Assembly: GCA_901456055.1 (NCBI GenBank)
Contig: CABDWT010000016.1
Coordinates: 868,001 to 932,000, forward strand
Length of the DNA: 64,000 nucleotides
Reading direction: 5' to 3'
Origin: Phytobacter ursingii
GTDB taxonomy: Bacteria; Pseudomonadota; Gammaproteobacteria; Enterobacterales; Enterobacteriaceae
The notes below the pieces were generated by a model, which did no database searches, was not told the origin of the DNA, and saw only the letters and a list, made by a program, of their open reading frames with translations. Position numbers and translations under genes: made by a program. Shown one piece after another: positions 18,577 through 27,452 of this stretch; position 1 is the stretch's first letter, and the number at the start of each line of letters is the position of its first letter.

Positions 18577-19275
18577 TTATGCACGCAATGTGCGCTGTTC
18601 AATACGTTTTTCGAATTGGCCCTGGATCAGGCGATCCACATAGATACCGGGGGTGTGGATAGCAGCAGGGTCGAGTTGACCCGGTGGCACAATCTCTTCC
18701 ACCTCCACCACGGTTATCTTTCCGGCGGTGGCCATCAGCGGGTTAAAATTCTGCGCCGTGTGCCGATAGATGACATTGCCGTACCAGTCGGCCTTCCAGC
18801 CTTTGACGATGGCGAAATCGCCGGTAATCGCCGGTTCCAGAATGTACGGGCGACCAGCAAATTCGCGAACCTCTTTGCCTTCGGCGACAGGGGTGCCATA
18901 GCCGGTGGCGGTAAAAAAGGCCGGAATACCTGCGCCACCGGCGCGGATCTTCTCAGCCAGCGAGCCCTGCGGCGTCAGTTCCACTTCCAGCTCGCCCTTG
19001 ATCACCAACTCTTCAAAAAGCGCATTTTCGCCAACGTAAGAGGCGATGACTTTACGGACCTGGCGGCTTTCCAGCAGGATGCCGAGGCCGAAGCCATCCA
19101 CGCCGCAGTTATTGGAAACCACCGTCAAACCGCGTACGTCGCGGCGGCGAATTTCGGCGATGAGATTTTCCGGAATACCGCACAGGCCAAAACCGCCTGC
19201 CAGTACTGTCATGTTGTCGCGCAGTCCCTCCAGCGCCTCGTGATAGCTCGCGACGCGTTTATCCAGCCCAGCCAT
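18577..19275 (-). CDS. scoA: 3-oxoacid CoA-transferase subunit A
   Basis: A 232-residue alpha subunit with [13 protein letters not shown] near residue 27, [13 protein letters not shown], and the [16 protein letters not shown] segment typical of ScoA/AtoD. First gene of scoA-scoB-atoB-hbd-gntP-bdhA, all closely spaced on the minus strand. GGAGG-like sequence precedes the ATG. The divergent LysR gene lies 141 bp away and is the likely regulator. Confidence 0.87.
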   Translation of the reverse strand: MAGLDKRVASYHEALEGLRDNMTVLAGGFGLCGIPENLIAEIRRRDVRGLTVVSNNCGVDGFGLGILLESRQVRKVIASYVGENALFEELVIKGELEVELTPQGSLAEKIRAGGAGIPAFFTATGYGTPVAEGKEVREFAGRPYILEPAITGDFAIVKGWKADWYGNVIYRHTAQNFNPLMATAGKITVVEVEEIVPPGQLDPAAIHTPGIYVDRLIQGQFEKRIEQRTLRA

Positions 19276-19350
19276 ACGTTTGCCTCCGTGTTGTTGTTTG
19301 CGGCATCATCCGGGGCAAAAAATGATTTGTTAATTTTGATTTTGTGACGC

Positions 19351-19373
19351 ATTAATTTGCTTTTCTTATTAAT
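19351..19373. promoter_or_regulatory. Candidate LysR-type binding site
   Basis: ATTAAT, eleven bases, ATTAAT, in the 141-bp divergent gap between scoA and the LysR gene. This has the T-N11-A architecture usual for LysR-type regulators. Surrounding sequence is strongly AT-rich, so chance similarity is possible. Confidence 0.45.
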
Positions 19374-19416
19374 CTTTTGTTAATTAATCTTTTTCAATAA
19401 GTTAATGAAATGATAA

Positions 19417-20310
19417 ATGAGAATGACCATCAAACAGTTACGCGCGTTTTTAGCGGTAGCTCACACTCTTAACTTCGCCCACGCGAGCGAAAAGCTGAAC
19501 ATGTCGCAACCAGCCCTGAGTCTGGCTATCCGTGGACTGGAAGAGGTACTCGGCGGCGCATTGCTGACGCGAACCACGCGACGGGTCACCCTTACGCCGG
19601 AAGGCGAGGCACTGTTCCCGATGGCGCGTCAGCTTATTGCTGATTGCGATAACGCCGAAGAGGCGCTGCGCCAGCGTTTCACCTTACAGAGAGGAAAGGT
19701 GTCGGTTGCCGCGATGCCCTCTTTTGCCGCTAACGCGCTGCCTCCCGTGCTCAAGGCGTTCCGCGATCGTTATGCGGGCATTAACGTGACGGTGCATGAT
19801 GTGATTAACGAACAGGTGATCGAGATGATAAGTGACGGGCGAGTGGAGATGGGTATCGCCTTTGAACCCGAACCCGCGTCCAGCCTGCACTTTACGCCGC
19901 TGGCCATGGATCGCTTTCTGGCGGTGGTGCCGCGAGACTGCCCACTGGCGCAAAAAGAGCAGGTCAGTTGGCGCGAACTGCTTAAACTCGATTTTATTAC
20001 GCTACAGCGGCCTTCTGCGGTACGCATCATGCTTGAAGAGAGACTGTCCCGCAGCGGGCATAAGCTGGAAGTGGCCTTCGAAAGCCATCAACTGGTCACG
20101 GTGGGTCGGATGGTGGCGAGTGGTCTTGGCGCAAGCGCCGTGCCTGCGTTGTGTGAAAAACAGATGATCGAACTGGGGGCGGTATGCGTACCGCTGATAA
20201 ACCCGGTGATTGAACGGCGCGTGGGGATTATTCGCCTGGACCACGCGCAACTTTCCACGGCGGCGCAGGCGCTGCTCAATACGCTTCGCGCCGCTTACGA
20301 CGTTAGCTAA
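19417..20310 (+). CDS. LysR-family regulator of the ketone-body operon
   Basis: A 297-residue LysR protein. The N-terminal winged helix reads MTIKQLRAFLAVAHTLNFAHASEKLNMSQPALSLAIRGLEEVLG with TRTTRRVTLTPEGEAL; the effector-binding domain follows from about residue 90. Two ATGs (19417 and 19423) are possible starts. It is divergent from scoA, the classic arrangement for a regulator of the neighbouring operon, so 3-hydroxybutyrate or acetoacetate is the likely inducer. Its last 8 bp overlap the convergent GNAT gene. Confidence 0.87.
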   Translation: MRMTIKQLRAFLAVAHTLNFAHASEKLNMSQPALSLAIRGLEEVLGGALLTRTTRRVTLTPEGEALFPMARQLIADCDNAEEALRQRFTLQRGKVSVAAMPSFAANALPPVLKAFRDRYAGINVTVHDVINEQVIEMISDGRVEMGIAFEPEPASSLHFTPLAMDRFLAVVPRDCPLAQKEQVSWRELLKLDFITLQRPSAVRIMLEERLSRSGHKLEVAFESHQLVTVGRMVASGLGASAVPALCEKQMIELGAVCVPLINPVIERRVGIIRLDHAQLSTAAQALLNTLRAAYDVS

Positions 20311-20914
20311 TCAGCGGAATGTGCGGAGCGGCGTCGACAGGCAAATGGCCCGTCAGACGTGGATCGGCCTGTACTTCAACCTGAAAAGCATAGGGGACAA
20401 AACCTGAGCGGATATAAAAATTGAGCGCCGACGGATGGTCAAAGGTACAAGTGTGTACCCAGAAACGTTCGATGCGTTTGGCCCAGGCGCGTTCAGTCGC
20501 GTTGCTCATAATGGCGCGGCCCAGTCCTTTGCCGGTTGCACCTTCTGTCAGCCCCAGGAACACCAGTTCACATTGGCCGGGCTCACTAAAATCCAGCTCA
20601 AGCATGCCGATCTCCGCCTCACCATCGCGAATCACCCAGGCTTCAATGTTCGGGTCGTTCAGAAGAGAACGCAGTTTGTCATCGGCCATATAGAGACGGG
20701 AAAACCACAGCCATTTGGCGCCAATCTTACGAAACAGCGCACGGTAGGCGACCAAATCGACATGAACCAGCGGCTCCAGGGTGATGCCTGCGGGCAGGGG
20801 GAGGGTTTCTTGTTGTGGTTTAGCCCGCATTTCGAGGCAGGTGACGACCGATGCCACATGTCCCGGTGGGACATCAGAATAACCTAAGGCGATGGGGGGT
20901 TGTGCAGTGCTCAT
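20303..20914 (-). CDS. GNAT-family N-acetyltransferase
   Basis: A 203-residue protein. The acetyl-CoA binding segment LVFLGLTEGATGKGLGRAIMSNA near residues 117-138 shows the Q/RxxGxG/A pattern (ATGKGLGRA), followed by RFWVHTCTFDHPSALNFYIRSGFVPY, a typical GNAT motif B region. Residues 1-45 are a poorly conserved leader. The acceptor is unknown. It converges with the LysR gene, overlapping by 8 bp. Confidence 0.8.
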   Translation of the reverse strand: MSTAQPPIALGYSDVPPGHVASVVTCLEMRAKPQQETLPLPAGITLEPLVHVDLVAYRALFRKIGAKWLWFSRLYMADDKLRSLLNDPNIEAWVIRDGEAEIGMLELDFSEPGQCELVFLGLTEGATGKGLGRAIMSNATERAWAKRIERFWVHTCTFDHPSALNFYIRSGFVPYAFQVEVQADPRLTGHLPVDAAPHIPLIS

Positions 20915-21032
20915 TTATTTTCCTTAATTGCAGGTGCGTGCTCTCAGTTATTTAAGGACAGACTACATCTTTCAGGAGGATTTTAATATAATCGCATGAA
21001 ATCGCGGCTTTTTATTTTAGTTAAGGTCAGTA

Positions 21033-21398
21033 ATGAAACTTACGAGAGCAGTAATAATTGCTTTTAGTCTTCTTCTTTTGCAAGGTTGTGACAGCCAGGA
21101 AACGAAAGTTAAAAAGTTATTAAAATGTGGTTTAGCCGTTGATGAATTAGGCAATGAACATGCGCAGGATAATTATAAAAAGAACAGTATGTCATTTTTC
21201 GGTACAACCCCGCCCGCGCTAAGCCACAACGAGATGGTTAAAATTGGCGATAAGGCGCGAGAAGAGCTGTGGATGGACAGCCGAAACAGTCGCGGTACAG
21301 TGCAAAAATTACTCGAAGTGTATGGTGAAAAATATTGCATCGAGTTGCATCAGGAGCCAAATGATAAAAATATTAAAATGCTGAGGCAGTTGATGTGA
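21033..21398 (+). CDS. Small putative lipoprotein
   Basis: A 121-residue protein with a lipoprotein signal: MKLTRAVIIAFSLLLLQGC, lipobox LLQGC, with Cys19 as the acylation site and Asp next to it, which would favour inner-membrane retention. The mature part holds three more cysteines-free helical stretches and two Cys (KLLKCGLAV, EKYCIEL). Function is unknown. The DNA is AT-rich compared with its left neighbours and it sits 354 bp before the helicase operon. Confidence 0.65.
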   Translation: MKLTRAVIIAFSLLLLQGCDSQETKVKKLLKCGLAVDELGNEHAQDNYKKNSMSFFGTTPPALSHNEMVKIGDKAREELWMDSRNSRGTVQKLLEVYGEKYCIELHQEPNDKNIKMLRQLM

Positions 21399-21751
21399 CC
21401 CAGGAAAATCATTGCGGACAGACATTGAATTTGACCGTTTGACCAAAAAAATTCACACCAATATGCTGTCTAAAAAGGATGAATTTGCGTTAAGTGTATC
21501 AAAAGTTGCCTTATATGCTGTTTCAAAGAACAGCTTATAAGGCTGAACTCTTTCTGCTGACGTAGTGTTTTTGACCTTTTGATAACCATAACATCCTGCT
21601 TCCCTCAAATTTTAATGACATACTACCAATATTCAATAGGTTGTGTGACCTGCCTGTTTCTGGTTATTCTTTTAATAAGAACACACAACACATATTGACT
21701 AACGCGTCATAGTGGATAATCGCGGCAACCGTAAAGGGCATAAGAGGGAAT
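21399..21751. promoter_or_regulatory. Leader region of the helicase operon
   Basis: A 353-bp AT-rich gap without a convincing gene. It contains the long dyad at 21509-21542 and must hold the promoter for the four-gene operon. AGAGGG precedes the ATG at 21752. Confidence 0.5.
21509..21542. repeat. 34-bp dyad upstream of the helicase operon
   Basis: Arms CCTTATATGCTGTT and AACAGCTTATAAGG pair over 14 bases with one mismatch around a 6-base loop. It is not followed by a T tract on either strand. Operator, RNA structure or remnant of a small mobile unit are all possible. Confidence 0.5.
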
Positions 21752-22906
21752 ATGTTTGGCAATCTCTTTAGCAATCTGTCTTTTGGCGAAATGCCCAGTG
21801 AAAAGCCCCGTACCAAAATAACCACGCCTGATATTGTGCACTCTGAGAGTGTCACAGCCGAAGCCGCATCAACGGTATGCCCTGACAATAACGTGCTACC
21901 CGCGGATCTGATCGTCTATCTTCCACTCAGAAAATACACCTTTACTCTAAAGCATCAGTTGCTTTCGGGGCTGGGAAAAGTGTCGCAATTTGTTCTTAAG
22001 GCACTCTCCACAGAGGGATTCGGACTGGGGGATATTGAACGTATTACCGGTCTGACGGAAGAACATCTGTCACCCATACTGAGTCGGCTGGCGGGGTTGG
22101 GTTGGTATGAACCGGCGAGCAGGGAATTAACCACGCAGGGACATGAAATGGCGAAGGCGGCCGGATTGACGGGGCGCCGCTTCTCTCTGTGGATCGATGG
22201 GCTGGATAACAGAAACTCCCCTTTAATTCTCCTTTCTGCTGAGCAGATAGTACAACCAGAGGATGACAGTAGTGGAATTCGATTACCTGAATTTGAACGT
22301 GACTGGAATATCCTGGAAGTTTTACAGCAGCAAAGACTATCGCGAAGGCTGAGCGACTATAAGGACAACAAGGGGGATCTCATGCCGCTGTTGTTGTTAC
22401 TCTTCGATGAAGCAGAACATGACGCCCTGGTTCAGCAGAAGCTTGCCTGGGATTTCGATCTGGAACTTGATCGCGAACTATCTCAGCCGGGCTATATCAA
22501 ACTTGTCCTTAAGCAGGGTCTTGATACCGGTAATGACAGCGGTAAACAGCAGGTGCTCTACGCGCCTGTTTTGCATTACAGCGCGATCTATAGCGTGCCG
22601 CCAATACTGATGGATGAGATCCCGCAGCCTGCACCCCAACGGTTTGATGTTTGCTTACTATCAGGTATTTTCCTGCAGTCAGATACACTTTATGAGCAGG
22701 TGAGCTCATGGCCGGAAAGCGTCAATCTTCCTCTTTCAACCTTGATGGGAAAATTGACAATGAATATGCCCGCTGACAGCGCATTTCTGAGTAAAGAGGT
22801 CGTTATTACAAAGGCAACCAGAAGAATAGCGTTGAGCTATTCGGTTCTTTCACAGCTGATTGCTAAAAATATAGAGACGCCGCTACCACAGGGGATGACG
22901 CAATGA
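21752..22906 (+). CDS. Operon gene 1: winged-helix-like protein of unknown function
   Basis: A 384-residue protein I cannot assign. Residues about 70-130 (SQFVLKALSTEGFGLGDIERITGLTEEHLSPILSRLAGLGWYE) read like a winged helix-turn-helix with a following basic-to-acidic linker, so it may bind nucleic acid or be a protein-interaction wing. The rest (SLWIDGLDNRNSPLILL, then RDWNILEVLQQQRLSRRL, many strands) has no motif I know, and there is no catalytic signature. AGAGGG lies upstream of the ATG. Its stop overlaps the next start by 4 bp (ATGA), the first link of a tight operon with a helicase. Confidence 0.7.
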   Translation: MFGNLFSNLSFGEMPSEKPRTKITTPDIVHSESVTAEAASTVCPDNNVLPADLIVYLPLRKYTFTLKHQLLSGLGKVSQFVLKALSTEGFGLGDIERITGLTEEHLSPILSRLAGLGWYEPASRELTTQGHEMAKAAGLTGRRFSLWIDGLDNRNSPLILLSAEQIVQPEDDSSGIRLPEFERDWNILEVLQQQRLSRRLSDYKDNKGDLMPLLLLLFDEAEHDALVQQKLAWDFDLELDRELSQPGYIKLVLKQGLDTGNDSGKQQVLYAPVLHYSAIYSVPPILMDEIPQPAPQRFDVCLLSGIFLQSDTLYEQVSSWPESVNLPLSTLMGKLTMNMPADSAFLSKEVVITKATRRIALSYSVLSQLIAKNIETPLPQGMTQ

Positions 22907-23457
22907 AGACCGTTCCACTCTTTGATTCGATATTTGAGTCATCACTTTTTTCTGATCGGCAGGCGCGAACGTTTCGTTCGGGACGGGTTTTATATCAACT
23001 GTTTCGGTTTGCGGGCAAAGGCGTAAATCCCGCCGCGGTGTGGCTGGACGCAGGCGTTGCGGTGATTGATTGTATTAACGCGTTTCTTCGATACCAGCAG
23101 GCTCGGGAGATTACTGAACAACTATTAGCGCAAAAGCAGGCGCTGGAAGTACAAATTCTGAATTTTGATAAGAAGCTAGCCATCGAGCAGGAGTTGTTGA
23201 AAGCCGATCAACAACACCGCATACAGTTGTTCGATAATCTTCTCAAAAATGATCAGCAGGCATCACTACGGTTAGTCAAAGCGATACGCGCCAACCGGCG
23301 AAACCTGGATGCGCTTCTGGCACAACTCAACACACTACGCAAGCAATCGACATACCGGACACCAGAGTTTAGCGCGCTGGTAAAGGCAACAGATACGTTC
23401 ATGCAAGCCCAACTGGCCTGTCTGGTCGCCGCCTTTGATGAGCCAAATGACCGATAA
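22903..23457 (+). CDS. Operon gene 2: small coiled-coil protein, possible membrane contact
   Basis: A 184-residue protein. Residues about 40-62 (NPAAVWLDAGVAVIDCINAFLRY) are moderately hydrophobic and could touch or enter the membrane. Residues 63-150 are a long heptad-rich helix (REITEQLLAQKQALEVQILNFDKKLAIEQ and on), predicted coiled coil. No enzyme motif is visible. It overlaps gene 1 by 4 bp and precedes gene 3 by 17 bp. Its helical build matches gene 3 and the N-terminus of the helicase, so a shared complex is plausible. Confidence 0.7.
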   Translation: MKTVPLFDSIFESSLFSDRQARTFRSGRVLYQLFRFAGKGVNPAAVWLDAGVAVIDCINAFLRYQQAREITEQLLAQKQALEVQILNFDKKLAIEQELLKADQQHRIQLFDNLLKNDQQASLRLVKAIRANRRNLDALLAQLNTLRKQSTYRTPEFSALVKATDTFMQAQLACLVAAFDEPNDR

Positions 23458-23474
23458 TCGAGAGAGCAGATAAA

Positions 23475-23912
23475 ATGAAAACCCCCTCCAAAGTTTCGAA
23501 AAGCCCGTCATCCAGCAAAAGTCCAAAAAATTCGGGGTTGACCGGCGCACAATATGTTTCGGTGGTGAACTCTGCCACACAGTTAGGGTCATCTATCGCG
23601 GATTACGCGGCTGAAGCTGAGCGAACCGAGCAGGTTAAAGCACAGAGCTTACGTGATATGCATGTATCAAATAATGAAGTGCAAATCGCGCATTACAAAT
23701 TGACGGAACGTACAGACGAGCTGAGTGTGGAGCGGATGAAACTGGAAAATGCCCGCAAGGCTGCGGATGACAGCCATGAGAGATGGATGATGGATCATGA
23801 GTCACGAGAGGAACTTGCAAAGATTCTGCGAGAAAAGCTCAATCAAAGCACCATTACGGAACAAGAACTGCTGATACTACAAAATCTTTATGTACCAGCC
23901 AGTGACAAGTAA
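23475..23912 (+). CDS. Operon gene 3: small coiled-coil protein with Ser/Lys-rich tail
   Basis: A 145-residue protein. The first 20 residues are basic and serine-rich (KTPSKVSKSPSSSKSPKN), likely disordered. Then comes a helical region with a small-residue stretch (VVNSATQLGSSIADYAAEAE, about 30-48) and a highly charged coiled coil to about residue 128. No known domain. It lies between gene 2 and the helicase in the same operon (17 bp each side). Confidence 0.7.
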   Translation: MKTPSKVSKSPSSSKSPKNSGLTGAQYVSVVNSATQLGSSIADYAAEAERTEQVKAQSLRDMHVSNNEVQIAHYKLTERTDELSVERMKLENARKAADDSHERWMMDHESREELAKILREKLNQSTITEQELLILQNLYVPASDK

Positions 23913-23928
23913 CGGCGGGGCAGACTGA

Positions 23929-26900
23929 GTGAATCCATTATTTATCGTTGCGGGTATTGCCATTGCCGCAGGCACGGCGGCGTGGATATTTGATAGCGCC
24001 ACGGAAGACGAAGAACGCAGGCATGAGCAGCTTCGGCAGCAAATTAACGAACTTAATAAGCAATTAGGTGAGTTCGATATAAAGCTTGAGACCCTGCAAC
24101 AAGAACACCTGAAAAAAGCCCTTAGCGAACTGCTGGCGAAACTTTCCCTGCATCACCGTACGCTTTGCAACAAAATTGATCCGATCCAAAAAGAGCTCAA
24201 AACATTACCGGAAAATATTCGTACGGAATTAGAAAACGAAACGCTTAGCCCTTACAGAAGACGCGCGTTGCAACAAAATTTCTGCAAAGTGGAAGATGCG
24301 CAAGCGCGCCTTGAAGCCTACAAAGCATATTTGTCCTGGTATGAGCAACGGTTATCTTATTATGGGCAGGAGGTAACCGGCCATCTCTCTGCCGAACAAT
24401 TGAGCGCCATCCTCGCTGAAGTACAGCCGCCTTCACCCACTCTTCCCGCTGAATGGCTTTACCCCGGGAAGGTCGTTTTGGTTGAGCACAATGAAATCGA
24501 CAGGGATCTGACGTTTAATAGCCGCCTTCATTTGACCAGTAATTTTGGTTTACAAGGCCGCAGTAATGATTTCCAAAAAAGTCTATTTTTCAATTACCAC
24601 AATCAAGAAGCGATACCCCTGCAGATTGTTCATGAGAGAGTGGGCAAACACGGTCATCGCATTTATTACGGCTGCGTGGCTCGGGGTATCGCATACGTTG
24701 ACGGTATTCTCTCCTCGACACCGCTTGAGTTTGAAATTGAGCGGGGTAATAGGTTGGGATATTTTGCCCATACGATGGGTAAAACAATAAAAGCATTTCT
24801 GCCTCGTCAGTTGACGACAAATCCACTTATAGACCTTGTGCCGGGGCAAAAAATCGAGGCCTGGGCAGACTTATATAACCTAAAACTGGATGCAACGCCT
24901 GGCACTCAGACGCAAAAAAAAGCGATTCAAATTAGCATGCTCGGTAACACAGCATCAGGGACAGTAGAAGAGCGTCAGCTTTATCTGTATCTCCAGCCAA
25001 ACCAACTTAAGGCGGAGTGGGGTGAATCCCTGTACGCCAACGATCCCACGCCATGGCATCTGGTAGAGACAGGCGATTTAAGCCTGTCCGTCGCGCGTCA
25101 TAATATCTGCTGCGCCTGTGCTATCGATATTGAAAATGCGTGCCTGCGTGTTACCCATGTCAGTGAATACACCGCGCTCGCCGAGGGTTATGTGCTTCCC
25201 TTTACGTTGATACCAGCGGACGTGCGCCTTGAGGCGCAATCACTACGCAGCCCTGATGCTCTGGATGCGCTGATTAGCTTCGTCAATCATATTGCCAGCA
25301 GCGCTGCAAACCGATCTGCAAGGCTCGCGCAAAGCCAACTGCTTCACCAGTGGGGAGAGGTCCTGCACTATCAGCAACAGCAAAATGAGTTCCATATCCA
25401 GGGGACGCTGGGCGAATTCGCGACTGAAGGCTATGAAGTGGTTATGGATTACAAAGTGCCAGCGAATGAGCCTGGAATGGCAGCCTTTATCAAGCAGTTC
25501 AAAGAGATACAACGCTCAGGATTTATTCCGCATTGTCGACTGGCTTATTGGGGGGATAAAGGCGACGGGGAGTTTGGCTGGCTGGAACCTGTCCCGTTTA
25601 ATCAGCGAAAACGTCTCAATGTTCAGGAAGAAAACCAGCAGTTAACGCTTCGCTTACCGGTATTGAATGCGAAAGCGATGATTGCGGCCTGTGAGGATGC
25701 GCCGGAGCGTACGCCACTGCGTTTGAGCCTCTATGTCTTCGATGATGCGCTTAAGCGGCAAAGTGACGCCCTTGAGGCTTTTCGTTATGACGCGCTGGTT
25801 GAACCCCGTATTAAAGATATTTTACTGGCCCCGTCTTTATATCGGGCGGAGCAGGATCCCTGGTGGGTAGCCCGTTTCAGCGCAGGAATCGAGTGGCAAA
25901 ACCCGCGTCTCACATCAGCGCAGCAAGATGTGATTAAAAAGATCCTTTGTGAGAAGTATCTTTCGCTGGTTCAGGGGCCTCCCGGCACGGCCAAAACCAC
26001 CTGTATCGTTGAGTTACTCCATCAAATCTTCTCGTACCGCGCGGATACACGCGTGCTTTTAGTTTCACAACAGCATGTCGCGGTGGACAATGCGCTCGAG
26101 CGATTCGTCGCTTCACACCCAGGGGAGCTGGCAGATCGCGATGTGCGCTTGTTGCGCATTGGCCCGGAAAACAAAATTGATGGCAAACTGCGTGAATTTA
26201 CGCTGCAACAGCAACAGCTTGAGTTCGTACAAAAGAGCCGCGTAATCGCGACGCAGGCCGCCTGTAGTGGTGATGAGGACGAGGCGGCGCTGGCAAGTCA
26301 GTGGCTTTATGACGTGCTCGGCCCTGAACAGAGCGAAGGGAATACAAAATACGATCAAGAGCTGGTCTGGATGCTGCTTTCCAGTAATAACCTGGTTGGC
26401 GCAACGTGCGTGGGTCTGGCCTCGCGAAAACAGAGTATTGACCAATTGCGTTTTGATGTTGTGATCATCGATGAGGCAGGGCGGTCAACTGTACCCGAGC
26501 TGCTTATACCCATACTAAGGGCCAAAAAAGTGGTGCTCATTGGCGATCATTTTCAGTTGCCCCCAAGTATTGCGCCTTTACTCCAGACAGATGAGGCCAA
26601 TGAAGAATTGCCTTTCCTGGAAACCTGTTTTCTGGAAACGAGCTTTTTTGAAACTCTCTACAATGAACTCCCACCGGAATCAAAATGTTTTTTGAGCGAG
26701 CAGTTCCGGATGCCTGGGCCAATAGGCGATCTTGTCGCGAGATTATTCTACAGTCCTGACGGCAAGAGAATGCTGTATAACGGGCGTGATATTGAACCGA
26801 CCCATTTTATCCATCCTGTTTCTTTGATGTGGAAAGATATCCTGGGCCATGAAGCACAAGAAGGTACGAGTAAAAAAAATCTCCAGGAAGCAAAATCTAT

Positions 26901-27378
26901 CGTCACTTTTCTGGTTAATCTTGCCGGCCAAATGCGCAGTGGTAGCAAAGAGGTCGCGGTCATTACACCATATGGTGCTCAAAAGCGTTTGTTAAGAAGT
27001 TTAATTGCAGAACATTGTCTGGAGTCAAACGGAGATTATCAACTGGGTAATCTCAATATCCGAATTAATACGGTTGACAGCTTCCAGGGGAGCGAGGCGG
27101 ATATAGTCCTTTATTCTGTGGTGCGTACTCGCGGTAATTTACGTTTCATTCTCGACTGGAAACGTTTGAATGTCGCCTGCTCAAGAGCAAGGGAAAATCT
27201 GATCTTTTTCGGCGATTTTTATTTCCTGAAGTCGAAAAAAAGAAACACCACTGAGCGAAACCTTTTTGCCGAGGTGATTGAGCAGATTCCTCCTGCCGGG
27301 ATCATGTTGGCTCCACGTGGTGCTAAGCCTGCCAGTAAAGAGAATGCGGTCAGATATAGCCCGCGTAAACCTGGATGA
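23929..27378 (+). CDS. Operon gene 4: membrane-anchored UPF1/DNA2-type SF1 helicase
   Basis: A 1149-residue protein starting at GTG. Residues 3-21 are a transmembrane helix (LFIVAGIAIAAGTAAWIF), then a coiled coil to about 130, a large unassigned region (about 150-660) and a C-terminal superfamily-1B helicase. Motifs: Walker A GPPGTAKTT at 683-691, DEAGR at 848-852, GDHFQLPPS at 872-880, SEQFRMPGPI near 925, NTVDSFQGSEAD from 1047 and NVACSRARENL near 1085. All core ATPase motifs are intact. UPF1-like helicases with coiled coils occur in predicted defence systems (Mokosh, CoCoNuT), but no kinase, PLD, McrB or McrC part is present here. Confidence 0.85.
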   Translation: MNPLFIVAGIAIAAGTAAWIFDSATEDEERRHEQLRQQINELNKQLGEFDIKLETLQQEHLKKALSELLAKLSLHHRTLCNKIDPIQKELKTLPENIRTELENETLSPYRRRALQQNFCKVEDAQARLEAYKAYLSWYEQRLSYYGQEVTGHLSAEQLSAILAEVQPPSPTLPAEWLYPGKVVLVEHNEIDRDLTFNSRLHLTSNFGLQGRSNDFQKSLFFNYHNQEAIPLQIVHERVGKHGHRIYYGCVARGIAYVDGILSSTPLEFEIERGNRLGYFAHTMGKTIKAFLPRQLTTNPLIDLVPGQKIEAWADLYNLKLDATPGTQTQKKAIQISMLGNTASGTVEERQLYLYLQPNQLKAEWGESLYANDPTPWHLVETGDLSLSVARHNICCACAIDIENACLRVTHVSEYTALAEGYVLPFTLIPADVRLEAQSLRSPDALDALISFVNHIASSAANRSARLAQSQLLHQWGEVLHYQQQQNEFHIQGTLGEFATEGYEVVMDYKVPANEPGMAAFIKQFKEIQRSGFIPHCRLAYWGDKGDGEFGWLEPVPFNQRKRLNVQEENQQLTLRLPVLNAKAMIAACEDAPERTPLRLSLYVFDDALKRQSDALEAFRYDALVEPRIKDILLAPSLYRAEQDPWWVARFSAGIEWQNPRLTSAQQDVIKKILCEKYLSLVQGPPGTAKTTCIVELLHQIFSYRADTRVLLVSQQHVAVDNALERFVASHPGELADRDVRLLRIGPENKIDGKLREFTLQQQQLEFVQKSRVIATQAACSGDEDEAALASQWLYDVLGPEQSEGNTKYDQELVWMLLSSNNLVGATCVGLASRKQSIDQLRFDVVIIDEAGRSTVPELLIPILRAKKVVLIGDHFQLPPSIAPLLQTDEANEELPFLETCFLETSFFETLYNELPPESKCFLSEQFRMPGPIGDLVARLFYSPDGKRMLYNGRDIEPTHFIHPVSLMWKDILGHEAQEGTSKKNLQEAKSIVTFLVNLAGQMRSGSKEVAVITPYGAQKRLLRSLIAEHCLESNGDYQLGNLNIRINTVDSFQGSEADIVLYSVVRTRGNLRFILDWKRLNVACSRARENLIFFGDFYFLKSKKRNTTERNLFAEVIEQIPPAGIMLAPRGAKPASKENAVRYSPRKPG

Positions 27379-27415
27379 CGGTGGTTTTTGCGTGCAAGAG
27401 AATGCTGAACTAAAC

Positions 27416-27442
27416 AGGCCAGGGAATGTATTCCCCTGGCCT
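27416..27442. terminator. Hairpin between the helicase gene and digH
   Basis: AGGCCAGGGAAT pairs with ATTCCCCTGGCCT (one bulged C) between two convergent stops. T tracts are weak on both sides, so termination is probable rather than certain. Confidence 0.5.
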
Positions 27443-27452
27443 GAATTGGCGA

